The notes under the pieces were generated by a model that was not told the origin of the DNA, made no database searches, and worked only from the letters and a program-made list of their open reading frames with translations. The position numbers and the translations under genes were made by a program. DNA of 49,561 bases from Caenibacillus caldisaponilyticus (GTDB lineage: Bacteria; Bacillota; Bacilli; Bacillales; Sporolactobacillaceae). This document shows, piece by piece, positions 28,050-37,005 of this stretch. Location of the stretch: contig NZ_BDDQ01000032.1 of assembly GCF_002003465.1 (NCBI RefSeq), forward strand, positions 1-49,561, read 5' to 3'. Numbering within the stretch: position 1 is the stretch's first letter; every line of letters starts with the position of its first letter.

Positions 28050-28826
28050 TTAATTTATATCGCCGAAGGGGGCGAAATCTTCGTCGATCACGTCGTAAGT
28101 GATCTCCTCGTCCTGATGATTGCGAAGCTCGATGATGTAGTCAAAATCGTCCATCTGATATTCGCTGTTCCTTACAAATATATCCGGATGTTCGACGATT
28201 TTTGTGACCGGCATGCGCATGACCGTCCTCACCAATTCCCAGTGGCGTTCAGTCGCTCTGCGCGTCGAAACGATGCCATCGATGATGTAAATGTGATCAT
28301 CGGACATTTCATCGTCCGCCAATTGGTTGCGGACGGTTTGCTTGAGCAGTGTCGAAGAGATGAAAACCCAACGCTTGTTCGCACAGACGCTCGCCGCAAC
28401 GATGGATTCGGTTTTGCCGACGCGCGGCATGCCGCGTACGCCGATGAGGCGATGGCCATCCTTTTTAAACAATTCCGCCATAAAATCGACGAGAAGGCCG
28501 ATTTCGTCGCGGACGAACCGGAACGTTTTTTTGTCATCCGCATGGCGTTGAATATAGCGGCCGTGGCGAACGGCGAGCCGATCCGTCAGTTTCGGTTCCC
28601 GTAATTTCGTGATGGTGATGTTGTCCATCTTCTTTACCGTCGCCATCAGCCGCTCGATCTGAACGTCATCTTCCGTGACCAACAACATGCCGCGCCGGCC
28701 GTCTTCCACACCGTTGATCGTTTCGATATTGATGTCCAGCATGCCGAACAAAGACGCGACATCCCCGAGAAGTCCAGGGCGGTCTCTATGTATTTCATAT
28801 TCCAAATACCATTCTTTTTTTCCCAT
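28050..28826 (-). CDS. ymfK: YmfK, DUF3388 family protein with N-terminal ACT-like domain
   Basis: A conserved Bacillales protein of unknown function. The first about 75 residues resemble an ACT domain (YEIHRDRPGLLGDVASLFGM, NIETINGVEDGRRGMLLV). The rest is DUF3388, with a P-loop-like RGMPRVGKTES (about residue 137) and the highly conserved KKTFRFVRDEIGLLVDFMAE and YIIDGIVSTRRATERHW. These suggest ligand binding and perhaps nucleotide binding, but no reaction is known. The ATG at 28826 has AGAGGT upstream and the product begins like B. subtilis YmfK; 31 additional upstream residues look non-coding. Its 258-residue length is normal. Confidence 0.9.
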   Translation of the reverse strand: MGKKEWYLEYEIHRDRPGLLGDVASLFGMLDINIETINGVEDGRRGMLLVTEDDVQIERLMATVKKMDNITITKLREPKLTDRLAVRHGRYIQRHADDKKTFRFVRDEIGLLVDFMAELFKKDGHRLIGVRGMPRVGKTESIVAASVCANKRWVFISSTLLKQTVRNQLADDEMSDDHIYIIDGIVSTRRATERHWELVRTVMRMPVTKIVEHPDIFVRNSEYQMDDFDYIIELRNHQDEEITYDVIDEDFAPFGDIN

Positions 28827-29363
28827 CTTCTCGACCTCTCGGTAAGCTTGGGGAATATTATGCAAAGCGGAGTATGCGTGTCGAGTCGGTGCATCGCGAC
28901 AGGCAGATCGGTGTGACACTGTCCGACCGATCGATGATATAGAAATGGTTGCTGATCATGAAAATGGCTGAACAGCTAATGCGGGTTTGACAATCAAAAA
29001 AAGCATATGTCATTCATTATAAATAATAATACAAAAGTAGGAGTTAGAAAAGAGCCAATTCGCGCAAGGTTAGTTCCATAACGCCAGAACGCCGCGCGCC
29101 GTCAATCGGATCGTTTTTTAAAAAGTCTTAGCAGAACCGGCTGAGGGACTTCCGACCCAATTCTTCAAATAAATGACATAATAAATTTTATGTAAACAAA
29201 AATTTTCGCAAACCAACGTGCCTTGAACCCTTTTTTTCGTGACGTTACGAATAAAACCGCGGTCTCTCCAGGTTGCGAAACCCTCGTTACCGATTGGACG
29301 CCGGCGCGGAACCACAGCTTTTTGAGAGAATCTAAAAGGGTGTCGATTGACACCCCCGCTTGC
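28827..29363. other. 0.5-kb AT-rich spacer between ymfJ and ymfK
   Basis: No credible gene; two overlapping minus-strand frames of 65 and 74 residues have no SD and no resemblance to anything I know. Two AT-rich patches stand out against the GC-rich surroundings (about 28965-29055 and 29155-29225). The second includes the inverted repeat ACATAA/TTATGT and a possible minus-strand TTTACA box. The ymfJ terminator is at 29332-29355. Confidence 0.6.
29332..29355 (-). terminator. Terminator of ymfJ
   Basis: A perfect 7-bp stem (29338-29344 with 29349-29355), loop of 4, lies 9 nt after the ymfJ stop and is followed by TTTTAG on the minus strand. Confidence 0.7.
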
Positions 29364-29633
29364 TCAATGCGCCGGCCGGCCTGTTGCATCGCTGCGGACG
29401 AGCTTGATCATCATATTGGCGATGGCACGCTGTTCATCTTTATTGGCCACGCGCCAAAGATCGGACAAGATGCGCTGCTCGTCATTCTTCGGGTCCACGT
29501 GTTCGGCAAGATAACCGCCGATTTCCGTCGCGAATTTGTTGATCGTGTCTTCGCTGACCCCCTTCTCCTCGGCTTGATGCAGGCGATCGGCCAAAAAATG
29601 CTTCCATTGATCCCAATTTTCAAGAACAGACAT
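29364..29633 (-). CDS. ymfJ: DUF3243 family protein YmfJ
   Basis: A small conserved Bacillales protein (89 residues) of unknown function, predicted to be all-helical (LENWDQWKHFLADRLHQAEE, YLAEHVDPKNDEQRIL, EQRAIANMMIKLV). The ATG at 29633 has AAGGAGGG 7 nt upstream, and everything further upstream in the frame is Arg/Gly-rich and non-coding. It follows ymfI by about 145 nt and has its own terminator. Nothing in the sequence points to an activity. Confidence 0.9.
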   Translation of the reverse strand: MSVLENWDQWKHFLADRLHQAEEKGVSEDTINKFATEIGGYLAEHVDPKNDEQRILSDLWRVANKDEQRAIANMMIKLVRSDATGRPAH

Positions 29634-29777
29634 GTCTTTTCCCTCCTTAAGGATCCTGCATGATTTAGGATGCCTGCCGGAAGGGATAATATGCGTGGAA
29701 CCGGCTTCTTGAACGGTGCCCCGCCCCGCGCGGCGGCGCCTTCCGCCAGCGAAAGGCACAACGGACCCGAGCCGCAT

Positions 29778-30518
29778 TCAACAATGCCACGCGCCGTTGA
29801 TCGAGATGATCTGCCCGTTGATGTAGTCCGATTCAGGGCTCGCCAAAAAGCGGACGAGCGCGGCGACTTCTTCGGGACGGCCAAGACGGCCGGCGGGAAT
29901 TTCTTGTTTTAAAATTTCCAGCGATTCCCCGTCGAGGTCCGAAAGCATCGGCGTATCGATGGCTCCCGGAGCAACGGCGTTGACCGCAATGCCGCTCGGC
30001 GCCACTTCCTTGGCGAGCGCTTTGACAAATCCGTTTTGCCCGCCCTTCACCATGGAATACAGCGCCTCGGTCGCCGCTCCGGTCACGCCCCAAATCGACG
30101 TAATGAAAATGATTTTCCCCGACCGCCTCCTGATCATCTCCGGCAAAAGCCGCTGCGTCAACAGAAACGGCGACGCGAGATGCAACTGCAAAAACTCTTG
30201 CACCGTGGCGCGCGGCACGTCCTGAACCAAACCGATGTGGCTCGTTCCCGAATTATGGACGAGCGCATACACGCCGTGGTCCAGATGGGATAGCAAGCGG
30301 TCGACCCCGTCGGAGCGGCTCAAATCGGCCGGCACCGCGTGAAACGTTTGCCCGGGATGGCGCGCGGTGAGCGTCGTCCGCAGCGCTTCGGCCGCCGTCT
30401 TATTTTTGTGATAATGCAAATAAAGCGAGTAGCCGTCCGCCGCCAAAGCGGCCGCGATCGCCCGGCCGATCCCGCCGCTCGCCCCGGTGATGAGCGCCCA
30501 TTTTTTTTCGGCGTTCAC
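29778..30518 (-). CDS. ymfI: Short-chain dehydrogenase/reductase YmfI (FabG-like)
   Basis: An NAD(P)-dependent oxidoreductase of the classical SDR family. The 246-residue protein has the cofactor loop TGASGGIG (about residues 11-18), NSG in the NNAG position, the catalytic Ser (SIWGVTGAA) and YxxxK (YSMVK), and the tail NGQIISINGAW typical of FabG-like enzymes. The substrate is not known. The start is the GTG at 30518, which overlaps the ymfH TGA (GTGA), so translation is coupled; GAGG is 5 nt upstream. The ATG at 30539 inside ymfH has no SD. Confidence 0.9.
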   Translation of the reverse strand: MNAEKKWALITGASGGIGRAIAAALAADGYSLYLHYHKNKTAAEALRTTLTARHPGQTFHAVPADLSRSDGVDRLLSHLDHGVYALVHNSGTSHIGLVQDVPRATVQEFLQLHLASPFLLTQRLLPEMIRRRSGKIIFITSIWGVTGAATEALYSMVKGGQNGFVKALAKEVAPSGIAVNAVAPGAIDTPMLSDLDGESLEILKQEIPAGRLGRPEEVAALVRFLASPESDYINGQIISINGAWHC

Positions 30519-31804
30519 GCCCGCCTCACCACTTGGCATTGGGTAAAGGCGCGTTCGTCAAAATGCTCGTGCAAAACGGCTTCGAGTTCCTCCGCGCGAA
30601 GGTCTTCCAGCACCGCCACGATATCGAACAGATTCGCTCCGTTAAACAGATAGCGCGTGTATTGATTGGCGATATACTCCGGCGAATTGAGCGCCTTCAA
30701 AAAGGAACCGAGCCGCTTTTTCCGCGCGCGCTCAAGCGCCTCCTCCGGAATCGGCCGCTCCTTCTGGGCCATGATCATTTCAAACAAGCGCGCGGCCAAG
30801 CGGTCGGGATCTTCGGTGTTGCCGCCGATCGCGGAAAATCCGTATTCATGCTCCTCGGTATACTCAAAGGAAAAGCTTTCATCGATCAGCTTTTCATCGA
30901 TGAGTCTCCGGTAGTTGTCGGAACTCTTGCCGAAAAGGAGCTCCAACAAAATTTGAACGGACAGTTCATGTTTCAAGTAATCTTGGCCGCTGCGGTGCAC
31001 GCGGGCCGCCTTAAAACCGACCATGCTTTTCGGCGTTTCAACGCCCATTTTTAAGACCGATTTCGCTTTGGCCACGCCCGCCGGCTCTTCGGGATAACGC
31101 CGTTCGACGGGCGCTTGTTTGGTGTAGTTTTTTCTCGCCTGGTTTTCCGCAACGAGATGAATCATTCTTTCCGGATCGACCGGGCCGACGATAAACAACA
31201 CCATATTGCCGGGATGATAAAAGGTATGGTAGCACTCGTACAGCGATTCCTTCGTGATTTGTGCGATTGATTCAATCGTGCCGGCGATGTCGATCTTGAC
31301 CGGATGGGCGTGGTACATGTTCTCGATCAGCCCGAAATAGACGCGCCAGTCCGGCGTATCGTTGTACATGCGGATTTCCTGGCCGATGATGCCTTTTTCC
31401 TTCTCGACGCTCTGATCCGTAAACGCCGGCGTCTGCACAAAGTCGATCAGCGTTTCGACGTTTTTCTCGACGTTGGCCGTGCTCGAGAACAAATAAGTCG
31501 TGCGGGTAAACGTCGTATACGCATTCGCCTCCGCGCCCTGGCGGCTGAAGGCGTGAAACACGTCGGTGCCGTCGGGCTGTTCGAACAGTTTATGCTCGAG
31601 AAAATGGGCGATGCCGTCCGGCACGCGCACCCAATTCTTGCTCGTCAGCGATTTAAAATGATTGTCGATCGAGCCGTATTTCGTCGCAAACGTCGCATAC
31701 GTTCTTTGGAACCCTTTTTTCGGCAACACGCACACCGTCAGCCCGTTCGGCAGCACTTCGCGATAGACGGTTTCCTGAAGCCGGTCAAACCGTTGGATTT
31801 CCAT
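30515..31804 (-). CDS. ymfH: M16 family zinc peptidase YmfH
   Basis: A zinc protease of the pitrilysin/processing-peptidase family. The inverted zinc motif HFLEH is present at residues 67-71 (AHFLEHKLFEQ), so this is the catalytic half. The partner half, YmfF, is encoded directly upstream and lacks this motif, so the two probably form a heterodimer like mitochondrial processing peptidase. The 429-residue length is normal. The ATG at 31804 has GAGGGGG upstream and lies 20 nt inside the end of ymfF. The natural substrate is unknown. Confidence 0.92.
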   Translation of the reverse strand: MEIQRFDRLQETVYREVLPNGLTVCVLPKKGFQRTYATFATKYGSIDNHFKSLTSKNWVRVPDGIAHFLEHKLFEQPDGTDVFHAFSRQGAEANAYTTFTRTTYLFSSTANVEKNVETLIDFVQTPAFTDQSVEKEKGIIGQEIRMYNDTPDWRVYFGLIENMYHAHPVKIDIAGTIESIAQITKESLYECYHTFYHPGNMVLFIVGPVDPERMIHLVAENQARKNYTKQAPVERRYPEEPAGVAKAKSVLKMGVETPKSMVGFKAARVHRSGQDYLKHELSVQILLELLFGKSSDNYRRLIDEKLIDESFSFEYTEEHEYGFSAIGGNTEDPDRLAARLFEMIMAQKERPIPEEALERARKKRLGSFLKALNSPEYIANQYTRYLFNGANLFDIVAVLEDLRAEELEAVLHEHFDERAFTQCQVVRRA

Positions 31805-33086
31805 GCGGATCCCCCTCTTTTCCATGCAAAAAATAGATGGTGTCCAATACCGTTTGTTGCGCCACCCGAACGATGTCGTCGCGGGAAACGCGATCGATTT
31901 CGGTCAGCCAACGGTCGAGATCGTCCGCAGATTTGACGAGTACGGAGCGGTACAATTGTTCGATCAGCGAAAACGGGCTGTCGAGCGCCTCCAATACGGC
32001 GTTTTTCAACAAGGCTTTCGTCTGATCGACGGCGACGTCATCGAAATCGCCGCTTTGCACGCTTTCCAATTGCTGACGGATGATCGCAACGGTTTTGTCA
32101 AAATTGGAAAACTCAATCCCCGACATGACGAGGATTAAACCTTTATAGCTGTCGTAGCGCGACGCCGCGTAATAAGCGAGGCTCGCCTTTTCCCTTACGT
32201 TCATGAACAGCTTGGAATGGGGAAATCCGCCGAACAAGCCGTTGAACACCTGTGCCGCATAATAAAGCGGATCGCCGATGACGATGTTCGTCCGGTAGCC
32301 CAAATTCAGCTTCCCTTGTTCAACGTCATGGCTTTCTCTGATCGTTTTCGGTGCGCCGACTTCAACGGGCACAAACCGGAACGGATGCGCGACGGGCTGG
32401 CGGCCGCGAAAGGCAAACGCTTTTTCGATGATGCCGACAATCCGATCCGGATCGACATCTCCGATGACGTAGAGATCGATTTCATCTTCCTTTATCATCT
32501 GTTGGTAATAGTCGTAGAGATCAACGGGCGAGATCGCCTCCAAATCTTCTTTATAGCCGTATGTATGAAGCGCATACGCTTCGCCGCGGCACATTTCGTC
32601 GATGAGGCGGATATTCGCGTATTGCATCTTGTCATCGATGATGGATTCCAGGCGTTGTCTGAGCGCGCGTTTTTCTTTATTCACCGTCTCCTCATCAAAC
32701 GCGCCGTCCTTAGCGTGGGGGGCGAGAATCGCTTCCGCCAAGAGTTCCAGACTGTCTGCCGCCAAGGTGGACGTTTCGCTCAAAAAGCGGTCGCCGGCGG
32801 TGTGAAGCAAAAAGGATAAGATATGATCCTCGCCGCGCTTATGGATTTGCGACGTCAACGACGCCCCGTACAAATCATCGAGGCGCTGCTGCAAAAGTTG
32901 GGTAGACGGCGATTTGGCCGTCGCACTCTTTAAAACGTAAGCAAGAAGCGCTCGCTTCGTCACCGTTTCCCGCTTTAAACGCCCGCGGAACTGAACGGCG
33001 AACGTCAAAGTCTTAAATTTATCGGTCGGTACGATATGAACGGTGATGCCTTCGATGGGTCGAATGATTTCCGTCACAAGCCGCAA
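31785..33086 (-). CDS. ymfF: M16 family peptidase-like protein YmfF (non-catalytic half)
   Basis: Same fold as YmfH but without the HxxEH zinc motif: the corresponding stretch reads RALLAYVLKSAT. It is therefore expected to be the substrate-binding partner. The 433-residue protein keeps the M16 features of the second domain (LFMNVREKASLAYYAAS, like the R/Y pair that binds substrate in the family). The start is a TTG at 33086 with GGGGTGA about 7 nt upstream. It is the first gene of the ymfF-ymfH-ymfI group. A possible but weak promoter (TAAAAT about 40 nt upstream) could not be confirmed. Confidence 0.9.
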   Translation of the reverse strand: MRLVTEIIRPIEGITVHIVPTDKFKTLTFAVQFRGRLKRETVTKRALLAYVLKSATAKSPSTQLLQQRLDDLYGASLTSQIHKRGEDHILSFLLHTAGDRFLSETSTLAADSLELLAEAILAPHAKDGAFDEETVNKEKRALRQRLESIIDDKMQYANIRLIDEMCRGEAYALHTYGYKEDLEAISPVDLYDYYQQMIKEDEIDLYVIGDVDPDRIVGIIEKAFAFRGRQPVAHPFRFVPVEVGAPKTIRESHDVEQGKLNLGYRTNIVIGDPLYYAAQVFNGLFGGFPHSKLFMNVREKASLAYYAASRYDSYKGLILVMSGIEFSNFDKTVAIIRQQLESVQSGDFDDVAVDQTKALLKNAVLEALDSPFSLIEQLYRSVLVKSADDLDRWLTEIDRVSRDDIVRVAQQTVLDTIYFLHGKEGDPHGNPTV

Positions 33087-33253
33087 TATGCGTCACCCCT
33101 TGGTTTGCTTTCTTCTCCCATTTTACCCGAAACCTTTCCCGGTCACCACGAAAATCGTTCTTGCTTGCGCTGGCCGGGTGCCCGGCCCGATCACGTGAAA
33201 ATGAGCGGCGGATCGCGCCAAGACGTTTGGCGTCACGAAGGCCTAAATCGGTT

Positions 33254-33280
33254 AATAAAAACTCCCCGCCAAGCGGGGAG
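33254..33280 (-). terminator. Terminator of the BMP transporter operon
   Basis: A perfect 8-bp GC stem (33262-33269 with 33273-33280), loop of 3, follows the last permease gene and is followed by a T-rich tract on the minus strand. Downstream, 33169-33186 contains a second, T-less GC palindrome (GGCCGGGTGCCCGGCC). Confidence 0.85.
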
Positions 33281-33286
33281 CAACGC

Positions 33287-34252
33287 TTATCGACGCCCTT
33301 TTATATACGGCACACCGTCCGCTTTGGGCGGCTCGGCGCGGCCGACAAAGCCGGCCAATGCCAGGATCGTCAAAACGTAAGGCGCGATGAGCAAAAAGAC
33401 ATTGGGGATATCTTTCAGGAACGGAATCGATTCGCCCGTAATGCTGAGCGACTGGGCAAAACCGAAAAAGAGCGCGGCTCCGAGGGCGCCGAGCGGATTC
33501 CACTTGCCGAAGATCATCGCCGCCAGCGCCAGGAACCCTTGGCCGGAAATCGTCATCGGGCCGAAGTTGGTCGCGATCGTCACAACATAGACCGCGCCGC
33601 CGAGACCGCCGAACGCCCCGCTCAACGCCACCGCGATGTAGCGCATGCGGATGACGTTGATGCCCAACGTATCCGCCGCCAGCGGATGTTCCCCGACGGA
33701 ACGGAGCCTTAAGCCGAACGGCGTTTTATAAATGACGTACCAGACGACCACCGCAAGGATCACGGCGAGATATGACGTGTAGGTGATGTGCGAGAAAAAC
33801 AGCGGTCCGATGATCGGGATGTCGTGCAAAATCGGCACATTGGTTTTATCGATGCGGTAATCGATATAGGGCGTTTGTCCGCTGCCTTGATACAACTTTT
33901 TCACCAAAAAGACGGTCAAGCCCAAGGCGAGGAAATTGATCGCGACGCCGCTCACGACTTGATCGGCGCGGAACGTGATGCTCGCCAGCCCGTGCAATAG
34001 CGAAAAGGCGGCGCCGGCGACCACGGCGACCAAGAGCGACAACCACGGGGAAGCGGCGCCCAAACCGAGGTGTTCAAACCAGATCGTGAAGACCGCGCCG
34101 ATGAATCCGCCGATGATCATCAAACCTTCCAAGCCGATGTTGACGACCCCGGAGCGCTCGCTCAACACCCCGCCGAGCGCGGTGAGGATGAGCGGCGTTG
34201 CGGAGAGAATCGCGCTCGGAATGATGATTTCAAGAATTCCCATCACACTCAT
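33287..34252 (-). CDS. BMP-type nucleoside ABC transporter, permease (second)
   Basis: Inner-membrane permease of a nucleoside/purine importer (BPD_transp_2 family; B. subtilis YufQ/NupQ type). The 321-residue protein is a series of hydrophobic helices with the family signature SERSGVVNIGLEGLM near the N terminus, and later FADQVVSG-like and YVIYKTPFGLRLRSVGEHP, which is the cytoplasmic loop that contacts the ATPase. The ATG at 34252 overlaps the stop of the previous permease (ATGA), with AAGGAGG upstream. It is the last gene of the operon and is followed by a strong terminator. Confidence 0.92.
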   Translation of the reverse strand: MSVMGILEIIIPSAILSATPLILTALGGVLSERSGVVNIGLEGLMIIGGFIGAVFTIWFEHLGLGAASPWLSLLVAVVAGAAFSLLHGLASITFRADQVVSGVAINFLALGLTVFLVKKLYQGSGQTPYIDYRIDKTNVPILHDIPIIGPLFFSHITYTSYLAVILAVVVWYVIYKTPFGLRLRSVGEHPLAADTLGINVIRMRYIAVALSGAFGGLGGAVYVVTIATNFGPMTISGQGFLALAAMIFGKWNPLGALGAALFFGFAQSLSITGESIPFLKDIPNVFLLIAPYVLTILALAGFVGRAEPPKADGVPYIKGRR

Positions 34253-35310
34253 CGGGCCGCCCCTCCTTTCTTAAAGCGGTCAAGCGTCCATCGGATCATG
34301 TAATGGGATGCGACGAAGAAAATGATGAGCGCAATGATGATTTCCACGAGATCGTTCGGAATGCCGAGCGACTGCATGCTCACCTCGCCGGTTTCCAACG
34401 CAGCGAACAGCGCCGCGCCGATGACGACGCCGGGCGCCGTATTCACGCCGAGAAGCGCCACGGCGATGCCGTCAAAACCGATGCCCGTAAAGCTGGCGTT
34501 GATCGACATGTAATGGTACGTGCCGAGCCCGAGCATCGCGCCCGCCACTCCGGCGAAGCCCCCCGCAATGGCAAAGCTGGTGATTATATTGCGCGCGACG
34601 TTCATGCCCGCGTAACGGGAAGCGTCGGGATTAAAGCCGATCGCCCGGAGTTCATACCCCAGTGTTGTCCGCCATAATAGAAACCACATGATGACGGCCC
34701 CGAGGAGAGCCACGAGGATGCCCCAATGCAAACGGCTGCCGCCCGTTATATTCGACAAAAAGTTTGACGACAGGGAAGCCGAGTCCGGAATCAGCGGCGT
34801 GCGTTCGCCGTCGGCATATAAAAATTGGCGAATGATGGCGTTGGTGGAATATAGCGCGATATAGTTCATCATGATCGTTGTAATGACTTCATGGACGTAA
34901 AAGCGCGCTTTCAACAAACCGGGGATGAGCCCCCACAAACCTCCCGCCAGTGCCGCAACGAGAAGGCACAGCGGGATTAAAACCAGCTTCGGCCAATCAG
35001 CAAAGTGGATGGCGAAAGCAACTGAGGCAAGCCAGCCGACCAACAGCTGTCCTTCCACTCCGATATTAAATAGGCCGGTGCGGAAAGCGAAGGCGACGGA
35101 AAGCCCTGACAATATTAAAGGGATCATCGTCACGATCGTCTCGCCCGCGTAATAAGGGGTCAGAAACACCATTTGAAAGATCGAGCCGTAAGCTTCAAAA
35201 GGATTGTAACCGCTGATGACCATGATCACGGCACCGACGAGAAGCCCCAAAATGACGGCGATGACGGGGACGAGGGCGTTTATCCATTTATTCGCCCGCT
35301 TCGTTTCCAT
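34249..35310 (-). CDS. BMP-type nucleoside ABC transporter, permease (first)
   Basis: Inner-membrane permease, first of the pair (YufP/NupP type), 353 residues. It has about eight to ten hydrophobic helices, the signature FRTGLFNIGVEGQLLVGWLA, and the ATPase-contacting loop RTTLGYELRAIGFNPDASRY. The ATG at 35310 lies 23 nt inside the ATPase gene, with AAGGGGGAG upstream, and the stop overlaps the next start. Tight packing suggests fixed stoichiometry of the two permeases. Confidence 0.92.
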   Translation of the reverse strand: METKRANKWINALVPVIAVILGLLVGAVIMVISGYNPFEAYGSIFQMVFLTPYYAGETIVTMIPLILSGLSVAFAFRTGLFNIGVEGQLLVGWLASVAFAIHFADWPKLVLIPLCLLVAALAGGLWGLIPGLLKARFYVHEVITTIMMNYIALYSTNAIIRQFLYADGERTPLIPDSASLSSNFLSNITGGSRLHWGILVALLGAVIMWFLLWRTTLGYELRAIGFNPDASRYAGMNVARNIITSFAIAGGFAGVAGAMLGLGTYHYMSINASFTGIGFDGIAVALLGVNTAPGVVIGAALFAALETGEVSMQSLGIPNDLVEIIIALIIFFVASHYMIRWTLDRFKKGGAAR

Positions 35311-36832
35311 GGGAAGCTCCCCCTTTCCGCTTATGACCGGTCATCAAGAGACCGAGTTCATCCTCATTGGTTTCGCTCGGTTTGACCATATCGATGATTT
35401 TTCCATTGTAAATCACGGCGATGCGGTCGCTCAAATTCATGATTTCATCAAGCTCCAAAGAAATGAGTAAGATCGCTTTGCCTTTTTTGCGCTGTTCGAT
35501 CAAGCGCTTGTGGATGAATTCGATCGCGCCGATATCAAGCCCGCGCGTCGGTTGACTGGCGATAAGTAGATCGGGATCGCGGTCGATTTCACGGGCAATG
35601 ATTGCTTTTTGTTGGTTGCCGCCTGAAAGCGCTCGGGCGGGCGTATCGATGCTCGGCGTGCGCACGTCGTAATCGCCGATCAAGCGGCGGGCGTGTTCGC
35701 GGACTTTATCATGGTTCATGATGCCGGCCCTCGCAAATGGCGGGCGGTAATACGTTTCCAGAACCATGTTGTCACCGATGGAAAAATCGAGGACGAGACC
35801 GTGTTTGTGGCGGTCTTCGGGAATATGGCCGACGCCCAGTTCGATGATTTTGCGCACCGGTTTATTGGTAATATCGATGTTTTTTAAAAAGATTTTCCCG
35901 CTTTCCGCCTTGCGCAAACCGGTGATCGCTTCGATCAGTTCCGTTTGCCCGTTGCCGTCGACGCCGGCGATGCCGACGATTTCACCGGCTTTGACCGTCA
36001 AGTTCAACCGATCGACCACTTTCACCCTGCGGTTGTCGATGACGGTCAGATCGACAATCTTCAATACTTCTTCCTTCGGTTGATAAGGCTCTTCGTTGAC
36101 CGTGAAGGCGACGTCGCGCCCGACCATCATGCTGGCCAGCTCCGTCGGATTCGTTTCGGCGACGTTGACCGTCGCGATCGCTTTGCCGCGGCGAATGACC
36201 GTGCAGCGGTCGGCCACCGCCATGATTTCTTTCAGTTTATGGGTGATCAAGATAATGGATTTGCCTTCCTGAACGAGCCGTTTCATGATCTTGATGAGTT
36301 CCCGGATTTCATGCGGCGTTAAAACCGCGGTCGGCTCGTCGAAAATGAGGATATCGGCCCCGCGGTAAAGCGTCTTCAAAATTTCGACGCGCTGCTGCAT
36401 TCCGACCGAAATGTCCCTGATTTTTTTGTCCGGATCCACGTTCAATCCGTATTGTTCAGATAAGGCGCGCACTTTTTCCCTCGCGGTCTTGATGTCGATG
36501 CGGCCGCCGGACCGCGGTTCGGCGCCGAGAATGATGTTTTCGGTGACGGTAAACTTGTCCACCAACATAAAGTGCTGATGAACCATGCCGATGCCGAGTT
36601 CGCCCGCGACATTCGGGCTCGTGATCTTCACCGGTCGGCCCTTGACGACGATTTCTCCCGCGTCGGGTTGGTAAAGCCCGAACAAAATGTTCATGAGCGT
36701 CGATTTTCCGGCGCCGTTTTCCCCTAGGAGCGCATGAATTTCCCCTTGCTTGACTTGCAGCGTGATGTCGTCATTGGCGACGATCCCGGGAAATTCCTTG
36801 CGAATGTGGCGCATCTCAATGACATAGGACAA
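35288..36832 (-). CDS. BMP-type nucleoside ABC transporter, double ATP-binding subunit
   Basis: A fused two-domain ATPase (514 residues; YufO/NupO type, similar to sugar transporter RbsA/MglA). The first domain is canonical: Walker A GENGAGKST (residues 37-45), signature ISVGMQQRVEI, Walker B ILIFDEPTAVL. The second is degenerate: GVDGNGQTE replaces the P-loop lysine, and LLIASQPTRGLD replaces the DEP Walker B, while the signature LSGGNQQK is intact. Such asymmetry is normal in this family and means one working ATP site. The start is a TTG at 36832, 8 nt after GGGGG. A stable hairpin separates it from the binding-protein gene. Confidence 0.93.
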   Translation of the reverse strand: MSYVIEMRHIRKEFPGIVANDDITLQVKQGEIHALLGENGAGKSTLMNILFGLYQPDAGEIVVKGRPVKITSPNVAGELGIGMVHQHFMLVDKFTVTENIILGAEPRSGGRIDIKTAREKVRALSEQYGLNVDPDKKIRDISVGMQQRVEILKTLYRGADILIFDEPTAVLTPHEIRELIKIMKRLVQEGKSIILITHKLKEIMAVADRCTVIRRGKAIATVNVAETNPTELASMMVGRDVAFTVNEEPYQPKEEVLKIVDLTVIDNRRVKVVDRLNLTVKAGEIVGIAGVDGNGQTELIEAITGLRKAESGKIFLKNIDITNKPVRKIIELGVGHIPEDRHKHGLVLDFSIGDNMVLETYYRPPFARAGIMNHDKVREHARRLIGDYDVRTPSIDTPARALSGGNQQKAIIAREIDRDPDLLIASQPTRGLDIGAIEFIHKRLIEQRKKGKAILLISLELDEIMNLSDRIAVIYNGKIIDMVKPSETNEDELGLLMTGHKRKGGASHGNEAGE

Positions 36833-36968
36833 GGATGAATCCCCCCATCAAGCAAAATCCCGCGTTTGCCAAGCCCGAGGTCGCTTTCGTTGCCTTTCAC
36901 AAAGGCCCGTCCCTCTATCTTCGACCCATCAAATCAATGCGGTTGTGGCATGCTGCGAAATTCGGTAT

Positions 36969-36999
36969 GAATAAAGGCCGCATGACACGGCCTTTATTC
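36969..36999 (-). terminator. Hairpin between the binding-protein and ATPase genes (partial terminator)
   Basis: A perfect 12-bp stem (36969-36980 with 36988-36999), loop of 7, lies 6 nt after the lipoprotein stop and 136 nt before the ATPase start. There is no long T-run after it. It probably stabilises or partly terminates the mRNA so that more lipoprotein than ATPase is made (inference). Confidence 0.65.
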
Positions 37000-37005
37000 A
37001 TCCGC

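Noticed and set aside
29118-29389. Two minus-strand frames of 65 and 74 residues downstream of ymfJ
   Set aside because: They overlap each other and the ymfJ terminator, lack an SD and have no recognisable similarity.
33169-33186. GC palindrome upstream of ymfF as a terminator
   Set aside because: It is a perfect short palindrome but has no T-run on either side, and the operon already has a strong terminator at 33254-33280.
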